Positions 25,422-32,858 of a DNA stretch of 64,000 bases are shown here, in pieces (positions within the stretch are counted from its first letter, which is position 1; each line of letters starts with the position of its first letter). The stretch is taken from contig CAZHON010000001.1 of the NCBI GenBank assembly GCA_964534565.1, positions 124,001-188,000 on the forward strand, in the 5' to 3' direction. The DNA comes from CAZHON01 sp964534565 (GTDB lineage Bacteria; Patescibacteriota; Gracilibacteria; Peribacterales; Peribacteraceae). The notes beneath the pieces are model-generated. The model was not told the origin of the DNA, did no database searches, and saw only the letters and a program-made list of their open reading frames with translations. The position numbers were made by a program, and so were the translations under genes.

Positions 25422-25931
25422 TTGTTAAAAATTTTAGCAAAATCTAAGGCAAGCAAAATTGATAGCAGAGGTGTCTTCGCTCTGCAGGAAATTTCAAAAG
25501 GCACGCATATTCATTCAATGAAAAAAAATGAATTCCCGAAATATAAAATTAATGAGATTAAAAAATGGGGAATAAATAAGATTAGAAAATTCCTTCATTT
25601 CGCATATCAGGGTGGGAGGAATTTTTATTATGGCTTCAATAAAGATATTTCATTTTTAATGAATCATTCATGCGATCCAAATTGTTGGTATATTGATGAT
25701 TACACAATTGCAGCTCGTAAGGATATCAAGAGTGGTGAAGAATTAACTCTCGACTATGCCACCCTCATGAGCCCAAACGGATTTGAAGAGCCTTTTAAAT
25801 GTAAATGTCGTTCAAAAATTTGTAGGAAATTTATTTCCAAATCAGATTGTTTATTGCCAGAGATAAAAAAACGCTATAAAGGTCATTTCTTGAAGTATCT
25901 TTCAGCCATTCAAGACAAATCAGAAAATTAG
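25422..25931 (+). CDS. SET-domain protein lysine methyltransferase-like
   Basis: 169 residues with a TTG start; no in-frame ATG lies near. The SET core is visible: an N-terminal SRGVFALQEISKGT strand, NHSCDPN (81-87) and GEELTLDYAT with the catalytic-site Tyr (about 112). A post-SET-like Cys cluster, CKCRSKIC (127-134), is followed by RKF. SET proteins transfer methyl groups to protein lysines. Bacterial examples exist and are usually thought to be acquired. It lies in the AT-rich block between the two sensor genes, 35 bases after the TrmB fusion. Substrate unknown. Confidence 0.85.
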   Translation: MLKILAKSKASKIDSRGVFALQEISKGTHIHSMKKNEFPKYKINEIKKWGINKIRKFLHFAYQGGRNFYYGFNKDISFLMNHSCDPNCWYIDDYTIAARKDIKSGEELTLDYATLMSPNGFEEPFKCKCRSKICRKFISKSDCLLPEIKKRYKGHFLKYLSAIQDKSEN

Positions 25932-25957
25932 ACAAAATATTGTTTTTATTGTATAAT
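25929..25957 (+). promoter_or_regulatory. promoter directly abutting the EamA-like gene
   Basis: TAGACA (25929-25934), a 17-base spacer and a perfect TATAAT (25952-25957). The first ATG is only 2 bases beyond the -10 box and a second in-frame ATG is 8 bases beyond it, so the transcript would begin at or near the start codon (leaderless, probably using ATG 25966). The -35 overlaps the SET gene stop codon. Confidence 0.65.
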
Positions 25958-25959
25958 AG

Positions 25960-26400
25960 ATGCAAATGTACCTTGGTCTTGCTTTCGCTCTCGGCGCATC
26001 AATAGTTTGGGGGCTTGTCTATACACTTGATCAAAAAGTGCTTCTTAATATATCTCCTGGGGCTTTAGTTTTTTGGAATGCTTTAATTAGTTTGATTGTA
26101 ACGATGCCTCTTTTTTTGAATTATAAAAGTTTGAAAGCATTGGCAAGCATTGATAGTGGTACCTTTAAATTAATGTTTCTGGCTCAAACTTTGGCTTTAA
26201 TTGCGAATCTTCTTATTTTCTCAAGCATTAAGATCCTTGGCGCATCAGTGGCCTCTGTCTTTGAAATTAGTTACCCATTTTTCGTATTAATTTTCTCCTT
26301 TTTGATTTTTGGAACTACATTCAATATTTATTTTTGGATTGGAGCAGGTTTTCTGGCTATGGGGTCAGCTATTATCATGAATTATGGTGGTTTGAAGTAA
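25960..26400 (+). CDS. half-size EamA/DMT-family membrane transporter
   Basis: 146 residues with about five hydrophobic helices; the first is LGLAFALGASIVWGLVYTLD and the last is FWIGAGFLAMGSAIIMNYG. This matches one EamA repeat of the drug/metabolite transporter superfamily; full members have two repeats and ten helices. Such half-size proteins work as dimers. Start could be ATG 25960 or 25966; the promoter position favours the second. Substrate unknown. It lies in the AT-rich block. Confidence 0.75.
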   Translation: MQMYLGLAFALGASIVWGLVYTLDQKVLLNISPGALVFWNALISLIVTMPLFLNYKSLKALASIDSGTFKLMFLAQTLALIANLLIFSSIKILGASVASVFEISYPFFVLIFSFLIFGTTFNIYFWIGAGFLAMGSAIIMNYGGLK

Positions 26401-26470
26401 GCGATAATTAATTACCTTCCAAACTTCTAGCGTCCAGGTTCGTACTGTGTACTTTTTAGTTCTAAAATGT

Positions 26471-26476
26471 TATAAT
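26471..26476 (+). promoter_or_regulatory. -10 box for leaderless histidine kinase mRNA
   Basis: A perfect TATAAT ends 7 bases before the TTG start at 26484, the spacing expected if transcription starts at the initiation codon. The GAGGTGA between them is too close to the TTG to act as a normal ribosome binding site. A clear -35 is not seen. Confidence 0.45.
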
Positions 26477-26483
26477 GAGGTGA

Positions 26484-27965
26484 TTGGAAGCAAAAAATAA
26501 CAAAATTGGCTCACGAATATTGAATTGTCTTAGCGAGAATAAACACATTCTTGCGAGTGTTTTATGCATTGTCCTTTCTGCGATAGTTGCTTTCTATCTC
26601 TATTCGTACACAAAAGATTTACTAAGAGCGAGACTCGACGAAAAACTTACTGCAACTACAGCGGTGGCCGCTCTGCAATTTGATGGAGCAGATATTACAA
26701 AATTAAAACAATTGGGCATTAAAGGAGTGGGAACGCCTCTTTATCAAAATACAATTAAAAAACTTCAGGCTATTAGAAATACAAATAAAGATATTCAATA
26801 TGTGTATATAATGACTCAAACTCCAAATAAGTTTGAGGTTCAATATGTTATTGATGCCGATGCGACCTCCATCGAGCCAACTACGGATTTTAATGAAGAT
26901 GGAGTGATTGACGATGAAGACGTTACTGTTCCTGGTGAGCCGTATGACGCTACAGATGCTCCAATGCTACAGGGGCCAGCATTCGAAAAACCGACTGTTG
27001 ATGAAGAGGTGACAGTAGATACATGGGGATCTTTTTTGTCGGCCTATGCTCCAATATATGATGGGGAGAATGTAGTTGGAACTTTCGTAGTGGATGTTGA
27101 AGTTAGTGATTTGTTGCGCCTCATTAGTTCGACATTCGTGCCCTTTGTTTCGTTCGTTATCTTCCTTCTCGTTCTGATTCTTGGCTTGGCGATTTATATT
27201 GGAAGGATTTGGAATGAAAGGGTAGAAATTGTAAAGTTACTTGATAAACAAAAAGACGAGCTTCTTGGTCTTGTCAGTCACCAGTTGGCTACGCCAGTTT
27301 CCGGACTCCGTTGGAATCTTGAAATGTTTATGGATGGAGACCTAGGCCCATTGAATGATCAGCAGAAGGAAGAAATGAAGACGATGCAGGGAGTTGTTGG
27401 AAACCTCTCCGATCTCGTCAGTATGATCCTCGATGTATCCCGCATTCAGTTGGGTCGCATGAAGGTGGATAAGACCCAAATCGATCTCCATGACTTCTTT
27501 AAAGAAATGATCGATGTTTTGGAACCGAAAGCAAAAGACAAGAAGCAGGTCTTCACAGCAACTATTCCTGATCAAAAGGTGATGGGCTACATCGACAAGC
27601 GCCTTAGCCACATGACGATCGAAAACCTTATCTCCAACGCAGTGAAGTACACACCGGAAGGAGGAAAGGTCACGATCAAGGCAGAGATTAGTAACGGTGT
27701 TCTGCATTGCTCCGTGGTCGATACCGGTATGGGAATTCCAAAACAGGACCAGGCAAAGATCTTCGGCAAACTCTATCGTGCAAGTAACGTTGCAGCGGTG
27801 GATGGAAACGGATTCGGTTTGTACGTCGCAAAGGGAGCAATCGAGTCCCAGGGCGGAAAGATTTGGTTCGAAAGTGAAGAGGGCAAAGGAACGAAATTCT
27901 TTGTTGATTTGCCAATTGCAGAGCCTATGAAGGAAGGGACAGTGCCTCCGGTCGCTTCGAAGTAA
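26484..27965 (+). CDS. sensor histidine kinase with Cache-like EF-hand sensor
   Basis: 493 residues with a TTG start. A membrane helix (about 22-42) precedes an extracytoplasmic sensor (45-212) homologous to both sensors of the TrmB fusion, including 'YVIDADA', the EF-hand-type loop DFNEDGVIDDED (135-146) and WGSFLSAYAPI. A second helix (about 217-240) precedes HisKA with phospho-acceptor His in LVSHQLATP (H266). HATPase_c has N box NLISNAVKYTPEGG, G1 DTGMGIP and G2 GNGFGLYVAKG. The sensor half is AT-rich and the kinase core has the window's normal composition, the mirror image of the TrmB fusion. No response regulator is adjacent. Confidence 0.9.
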   Translation: MEAKNNKIGSRILNCLSENKHILASVLCIVLSAIVAFYLYSYTKDLLRARLDEKLTATTAVAALQFDGADITKLKQLGIKGVGTPLYQNTIKKLQAIRNTNKDIQYVYIMTQTPNKFEVQYVIDADATSIEPTTDFNEDGVIDDEDVTVPGEPYDATDAPMLQGPAFEKPTVDEEVTVDTWGSFLSAYAPIYDGENVVGTFVVDVEVSDLLRLISSTFVPFVSFVIFLLVLILGLAIYIGRIWNERVEIVKLLDKQKDELLGLVSHQLATPVSGLRWNLEMFMDGDLGPLNDQQKEEMKTMQGVVGNLSDLVSMILDVSRIQLGRMKVDKTQIDLHDFFKEMIDVLEPKAKDKKQVFTATIPDQKVMGYIDKRLSHMTIENLISNAVKYTPEGGKVTIKAEISNGVLHCSVVDTGMGIPKQDQAKIFGKLYRASNVAAVDGNGFGLYVAKGAIESQGGKIWFESEEGKGTKFFVDLPIAEPMKEGTVPPVASK

Positions 27966-27973
27966 GAAATTGG

Positions 27974-27979
27974 TAGTAT
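27974..27979 (+). promoter_or_regulatory. -10 box for leaderless polX mRNA
   Basis: TAGTAT lies 6 bases before the ATG at 27986 and no Shine-Dalgarno is present. It lies just after the kinase stop codon. Confidence 0.4.
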
Positions 27980-27985
27980 GAGGCC

Positions 27986-29707
27986 ATGACCAACGCCTCC
28001 ATTGCCGACGTTTTGACGACAATTGGCAAACTGTTGGAATTGAAGGGCGAGAATGTTTTTCGTATTCGTGCCTATGACCGTGCTGCGCAGACAATTGCGT
28101 CGTACCCCAAGGAGCTGAAGGACATCTACGAACAGGGCGGGACCGATGCTCTCAAGGAGATAGCGGGAATCGGCGAGGACTTGTCGCTCAAGATTGAAGA
28201 GATGGTCACGACGGGTAAATTGGAATACCTGGAAAAATTGCAGAAGACCGTGCCCGAAGGGTTGTTGCAGATTATGAAGATTCAAGGAATGGGTCCCAAG
28301 AAAACAAAATTGCTGTGGGAGAAGTTTAAGGTGGAAACGGTCGAGGACCTGCAGAAGGTGGTGGCGTCCGGCAAGCTGGAGAAATTGAAAGGATGGGGAG
28401 AGAAGTCGGTCGAGAACATTACGAAGGGAATCGCCGTGCGCGAAGAGCTGGGCCGACGCTTGCCGCTGCCCAAGGCAAAGCCGCTCGCGGAAGAAATCGT
28501 CGCTCAGTTGAAAACAATGAAGGGCGTTGAACAGATTGAGATTGCAGGGAGTATGCGCCGTGCGCGTGAGACCGTGGGTGACATCGACATTTTAGTATCC
28601 GCCAAAAACGCAGCGCCGATTATGGAAAAATTCTGCACCTTGCCGGGAGTTGCACGCATTTTGGGTCAGGGAGAAACGAAGTCATCGGTGATTTTGAAAG
28701 AGGGGATTCAAGCCGACCTGCGCGTTGTGGATGCGAACGCATTCGGAGCGGCATTGCTCTACTTCACCGGCAGCAAGGAACACAATGTGCACCTTCGCCA
28801 GATGGCGCTGGAGAAAGGAATGACAATCAATGAATATGGCATCCACAAGGGCTCCGCAAAGGAGAAGGGAAAACTCGTTGCTTCCAAAACGGAGCAGGAT
28901 ATTTACAAAGTTGTCGGCTTGCCGTGGATTCCTCCCGAGTTGCGTGAAGACCGAGGAGAAATTACATCTGCAGTAGATGATGCGTTGCCTGAGCTGCTAA
29001 AGGAAGAGGATTTGCGTGGGGACCTGCACATGCACAGCACCTTTAGCGATGGCGATGCCTCGATGATCGACATGGCAAAAGCCGCAAAGAAGAAAGGGTT
29101 TGAATACATCGCCATGACGGATCACGCGTCGACCATGGGAATGGTGAAGGGAATTAAAGAGAAAAATATTGAGGAGTACTTGGGTGCTGTGGAAGATGCG
29201 CGCAAGGCTGTAGCCGGAATTCACATTCTTGCGGGTGCAGAGGTGGATATTGGCATCGATGGCAGTTTGTATCTGTCAGACAAAGTTCTCAAAAAGCTTG
29301 ATTGGGTCAATATCTCCGTCCATCAGCACTTCAATCTCACAGAGGCCGAGCAGACAGCGCGCCTGCTGAAGGCAATTGCGCATCCATCTGTCAAAGTTCT
29401 GGCACACCCGACCGCGCGCTTGCTTGGTGAACGACCCGGTATTCCATTCGATATTCAAAAGGTCTTTGCAGCCTGCGCAAAACACCATGTGGCAGTCGAG
29501 TTGAACTGTTCACCAGAGCGTTTGGATGCTTCCGATGTGCTTGTCCGTCAGGCGATCGAAGCCGGTTGCATGATCATTCTTGACAGTGATGCGCATGATC
29601 CTGCAGGGCTCCAGTACGCGTATGGTGTGTCTCAGGCACGCAGGGCATGGGTACAGAAAAAGAATGTTTTGAACTGCAAAGGATGGAAGGAATTTTGTTC
29701 TTTTTAA
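27986..29707 (+). CDS. polX: DNA polymerase/3'-5' exonuclease PolX
   Basis: A 573-residue family-X polymerase for base-excision repair and gap filling. In order: helix-hairpin-helix N-terminal 8-kDa-like region (IGKLLELKGENVFRIRAYDR), HhH motifs (IAGIGEDLSLKIEEM, IQGMGPKKTKLLWEKF), and a nucleotidyltransferase palm with GSMRRARETVGDIDIL (metal-binding Asp pair). The C-terminal PHP exonuclease domain shows DLHMHSTFSDG, MTDHAS, HPTARLLG and DSDAHDP. Length matches bacterial PolX. It is 20 bases downstream of the histidine kinase but has its own -10-like box. Confidence 0.95.
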   Translation: MTNASIADVLTTIGKLLELKGENVFRIRAYDRAAQTIASYPKELKDIYEQGGTDALKEIAGIGEDLSLKIEEMVTTGKLEYLEKLQKTVPEGLLQIMKIQGMGPKKTKLLWEKFKVETVEDLQKVVASGKLEKLKGWGEKSVENITKGIAVREELGRRLPLPKAKPLAEEIVAQLKTMKGVEQIEIAGSMRRARETVGDIDILVSAKNAAPIMEKFCTLPGVARILGQGETKSSVILKEGIQADLRVVDANAFGAALLYFTGSKEHNVHLRQMALEKGMTINEYGIHKGSAKEKGKLVASKTEQDIYKVVGLPWIPPELREDRGEITSAVDDALPELLKEEDLRGDLHMHSTFSDGDASMIDMAKAAKKKGFEYIAMTDHASTMGMVKGIKEKNIEEYLGAVEDARKAVAGIHILAGAEVDIGIDGSLYLSDKVLKKLDWVNISVHQHFNLTEAEQTARLLKAIAHPSVKVLAHPTARLLGERPGIPFDIQKVFAACAKHHVAVELNCSPERLDASDVLVRQAIEAGCMIILDSDAHDPAGLQYAYGVSQARRAWVQKKNVLNCKGWKEFCSF

Positions 29708-29711
29708 TTTA

Positions 29712-30662
29712 TTATTTACCCGTCTCAAAACAGGCGTCAGTTCCTAATGTTCTAATTTTTACCGTTGTTCCATTTATTAGAATCCAGGATGGATAAAGGT
29801 GACCAAAGGGCGCATTAAACAAGACAGGAAAATCGTAACTTTTTGTCACTTCATTGAGGATATCTCGAATCCCCCAATAAGAAGCTTCTTCTGATTTTGC
29901 TTTTTCCGGCAACGTTCCGATAACCAATCCTTTTATTTTTTCAAAAATACCATTTTGTCTTATTTGCCTTAACATACGCTGAAGACTTGCTAAAGCTTCA
30001 GTCTCACAGATGTCATATTCAAGGAATAAAATAGAGTTCTTTGTGTCCGGTATGTAGTTCGTTCCCAATAGTAATACAAAAGTACTCAAATTACCCGCAA
30101 GCAATTTTCCACTACAGGTCTTCTTTTTATTCGGCAAAAATTGCGGCTTGGGCGTCACTCTTTTATTTTCCCTTTCCCATTCCCATATTTTTTCTGCAAA
30201 TGTGAAATCATTGGTTTTGCTATCGATGGAAGCAAATAGTCTATTAAATATTGTCGGGTCATCGGCGAAATCCACAAGCATCGGGCCATTTATTGTTTGG
30301 ATATTTGATTGTTTATATAAAGCTAAATTTAATGAGGTGATATCGCTATATCCTATAAACCATTTAGGGTTTTTTTTAATGATTGAATAGTCTAAAAATT
30401 CAAGAATATCGTTGGAATTGTATCCTCCAGTTGTAGACATGATGCAATCAATTTTTGGATTCATGAAAAAATTCATGACATCTGAAGTGCGTGTAGCAAT
30501 ATCTGCAGATCGATAAGCTTGTTGTGAAAAAACTGAAGAACCAATTTCAACCATAAATCCTTGTTTTTTCAGGTAAGCAATTGAATCACGAACACGTTTT
30601 TTTCGCTTACCAATAGTCGGAGATGAAAGTGCAACAATGCCAATGGTCTTGATTGTATTCAT
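29712..30662 (-). CDS. S66 family peptidase (LD-carboxypeptidase / MccF-like)
   Basis: 316 residues. S66 serine peptidases either cleave the L-D bond in murein peptides (LdcA) or inactivate microcin C-type peptide-nucleotides (MccF). Seen here: nucleophile region FIGYSDITSLNLAL with preceding TTGGYNSNDIL, the LAGNLSTFVLLLGT motif, Glu in ILFLEYDICE, and His in APFGHLYPSW. The family sub-branch looks closer to MccF than LdcA, but this cannot be settled by eye. AT-rich DNA and the accessory surroundings suggest acquisition. It is convergent with polX. Confidence 0.85.
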   Translation of the reverse strand: MNTIKTIGIVALSSPTIGKRKKRVRDSIAYLKKQGFMVEIGSSVFSQQAYRSADIATRTSDVMNFFMNPKIDCIMSTTGGYNSNDILEFLDYSIIKKNPKWFIGYSDITSLNLALYKQSNIQTINGPMLVDFADDPTIFNRLFASIDSKTNDFTFAEKIWEWERENKRVTPKPQFLPNKKKTCSGKLLAGNLSTFVLLLGTNYIPDTKNSILFLEYDICETEALASLQRMLRQIRQNGIFEKIKGLVIGTLPEKAKSEEASYWGIRDILNEVTKSYDFPVLFNAPFGHLYPSWILINGTTVKIRTLGTDACFETGK

Positions 30663-30668
30663 ATATCT

Positions 30669-31634
30669 TTATAGCAAAGAAATACTAGGTGGGGAGCCTG
30701 CATTATCATAGTTAGAGATTGTCATAGGCCAAATGGGGTCTCCGCATGTCTCGGCCCAACATTGAATAGCATTTCGATTCATAATAATCCTGGATTCGAC
30801 TCTATATTGCGCTGCCGTTCGCACAATGTCGCTTTCAATAAAATTCATTAGTGTTGCTTCAGACACTCCTTTTTTTTCGGCTATTTCTGGGTATCCCCAG
30901 CTGCGCATGTATGGCCTCTGGCTTGTGCGTAAAAATTTTCCAGTAAGCCATTTACTTTTAGATTCTTCTGCTTTAAGTAATTCATTTTGGAATTCGTTTT
31001 GACCATAGAAAGAGGACCATTGATCTACATTACCTGTGTTGCCAAAAAAATCCTTTACCCTTTCTTCTGTAGAAATTCTTAGAGCAGAGACCTCCTCTTG
31101 AAGTTTGAGCAATGTATCATTGCTGGCCCATTCATTCATACGATCCAATGTAAAAAAATCCTGATCGCCAATCAGAATCGTTATTTTTGCATTTGTCAGA
31201 TTTTGCAATCTACGCGCTTCTTGCCAACCTTTTTCTTCCATTCCTTGGACTGCTCCATTAGGTAGATTAATGTTGGATGGTCTAGATTCAGCCGGATTAC
31301 AAAACATATCGAATTTATTCATTCTCACATCTGGTTTTTTATCAATACATTGTGACATTTGTAACTCAAGAGGGTCATTACTTCGTAGGCTTCGAATAAT
31401 ATTAATTATTAACATATCGAGTGTTGTGTTTTTTTGGTTCATTTTTCCCATACGTATAATTTCCCATATTGAGTTCGCCTCAGAAGAGGAACAGTCATAT
31501 AGTTTTTGTAAGGATTCACGGCCAACTTCTGCGTCTTGAGAGGTTGCAACAGTGCGCAGTGCGGCGACCCTTTTAGTATCGTCTTGAGTACGAATAGAAA
31601 TACTATCGCTCGATGATTTTTCGTTGTTGCTCAT
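30669..31634 (-). CDS. hypothetical protein, 321 aa
   Basis: Not recognised. A soluble mixed protein with a polar Ser/Asp-rich N-terminus (MSNNEKSSSDSISIRTQDD), a central beta-alpha core (NLTNAKITILIGDQDFFTLDRMNEW), and a helical C-terminal part (FIESDIVRTAAQYRVESRIIMNRNAIQCWAE). It lies 6 bases upstream of the S66 peptidase start on the same strand, so the two are probably co-transcribed. AT-rich. A Rossmann-like or synthetase-like fold is possible but there is no supporting catalytic motif. Confidence 0.7.
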   Translation of the reverse strand: MSNNEKSSSDSISIRTQDDTKRVAALRTVATSQDAEVGRESLQKLYDCSSSEANSIWEIIRMGKMNQKNTTLDMLIINIIRSLRSNDPLELQMSQCIDKKPDVRMNKFDMFCNPAESRPSNINLPNGAVQGMEEKGWQEARRLQNLTNAKITILIGDQDFFTLDRMNEWASNDTLLKLQEEVSALRISTEERVKDFFGNTGNVDQWSSFYGQNEFQNELLKAEESKSKWLTGKFLRTSQRPYMRSWGYPEIAEKKGVSEATLMNFIESDIVRTAAQYRVESRIIMNRNAIQCWAETCGDPIWPMTISNYDNAGSPPSISLL

Positions 31635-31659
31635 AAATAAAAATTAAATAAAAAATAAA

Positions 31660-31686
31660 AACTCACACAGGGAGTGCGAGTGAGTT
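31660..31686 (-). terminator. terminator or attenuator hairpin in leader of the 321-aa gene
   Basis: On the minus strand AACTCAC, a 13-base loop, GTGAGTT, then a T-rich run reaching nearly to the ATG at 31634. It may end the upstream AstE-like transcript, or act as an attenuator since it lies in the leader of the next gene. A second small hairpin (GTTGC-aaaag-GCAAC) abuts it at about 31685-31699. Confidence 0.65.
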
Positions 31687-31799
31687 GCAAAAGGCAACAG
31701 GAACACCGCCTCCCGTTAGGGGGTATGGGTGTGATGATGCCCGTTGCTCTTCGAAGTGATGAACATTCCTGCTTAGGGTACGCATGAGATGACAGTGTG

Positions 31800-32780
31800 T
31801 CAACGTGCTAAAACAGTACTACGACGCACGGGATCGGTAATAAACAAAACTTCTTCGCTAATGTTGCTTGGTTTTGACTTTTTAGGCGCAAATATTGCAT
31901 GGCCGTCCTGAAAGCAAGTCAATGGATTGCCATTGCCTTTAGCTAAAATTTCTCCTTTCTGCACCTGGCAGAACATAGGGAAAGGCCTCTGTAGTTCGTA
32001 CGTTTCATTCGGGAACATCAACGAACCTGACACACGATAGAATTCACGCTCTTTGTCGGCTGTTCCGGAGGCTGTATTTATTTGATCGTGATGCTTTTGG
32101 ATATTTAGTAAAAATGAAAGTGATGCACGGATCGCTAACTGAAAAGATTGTGGATTTTCATGAGATCCTGCTTCAATTTCAAGAACGGGGATTTCTTTTG
32201 ACTCTCCTCCATAAAGTGAGCCAATAGGAATCCCAATTTGAATAGGAACAATATTTTCAATAACCTTTTGAATGGGCATATCGGTTACAAGAGAATCGAT
32301 ATCGCCCTTAATCTGTAGAATCATTGGTTCAGACTCTTGTGTTGTGCTGTGAATATCTAGTGCTGCATCTATTCTTTCGAGAATGGATTGTAATGCCAAA
32401 GCTCGTTTAATTTCACTACGCGTATCGTTGAGCAGTTGTGCCACCTCCTCTGGTAAACGGTTCATGTTTACATCTTTAAAGCGCGAATGGGGAGCATCTT
32501 CAGTTCCACGATTGTGGAAGTACTCATGCCCTGCTTCCATATTGTTCAAGATGAAAAGCACCTCGCCACGTTCTGGTGTATAGAGAGAAGGGTTTTGTAA
32601 ATAATCCCAATAAGGAGCAAGTCCACTTGGCTCATTTCCATGAGTCATCATAGAAATTGCTGCGCAAGGACCAGCAGTTTTACCAAGTATACGGTGCACC
32701 CCAGGCACACCGTCCGTTTCCTTCGAAGCAATGGAGTCAAATGCCTTTTCAAGATCGGTGATTTTTAAAGTTGAGTTCAT
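31800..32780 (-). CDS. AstE/AspA-type zinc amidohydrolase
   Basis: 326 residues. Succinylglutamate desuccinylase/aspartoacylase family (M14-like) enzymes hydrolyse amide bonds of N-acyl amino acids. Seen: first zinc pair in MMTHGNEPSG, substrate Asn/Arg region NMEAGHEYF...DVNMNRLPEE, third zinc His in LDIHSTT, and catalytic Glu in VLEIEAGSHENP. Members of this family beside S66 peptidases can act on acylated peptides. The substrate is not predictable here. Separated from the 321-aa gene by a 165-base structured gap. Confidence 0.85.
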   Translation of the reverse strand: MNSTLKITDLEKAFDSIASKETDGVPGVHRILGKTAGPCAAISMMTHGNEPSGLAPYWDYLQNPSLYTPERGEVLFILNNMEAGHEYFHNRGTEDAPHSRFKDVNMNRLPEEVAQLLNDTRSEIKRALALQSILERIDAALDIHSTTQESEPMILQIKGDIDSLVTDMPIQKVIENIVPIQIGIPIGSLYGGESKEIPVLEIEAGSHENPQSFQLAIRASLSFLLNIQKHHDQINTASGTADKEREFYRVSGSLMFPNETYELQRPFPMFCQVQKGEILAKGNGNPLTCFQDGHAIFAPKKSKPSNISEEVLFITDPVRRSTVLAR

Positions 32781-32800
32781 AAGGAGTGGGAGGCTAAAAA

Positions 32801-32843
32801 GCCTCTAGTCAGCCGAAGCTGACTAGAGGCCGCCCTTTGGGCG
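32801..32843 (-). terminator. UUCG-loop terminator of hisS
   Basis: On the minus strand a 13-bp perfect stem GCCTCTAGTCAGC / GCTGACTAGAGGC closes a TTCG tetraloop and is followed by TTTTTA. A second small hairpin (CGCCC-ttt-GGGCG, 32831-32843) precedes it on the minus strand, next to the hisS stop codon. Confidence 0.95.
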
Positions 32844-32858
32844 AGAGGAAGGAAATTG

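Noticed and set aside
30669..31634. tRNA-dependent cyclodipeptide synthase or isocyanide synthase for the 321-residue orphan
   Set aside because: A Rossmann-like core is possible, but the catalytic Ser/Tyr/Glu pattern of those families was not found.
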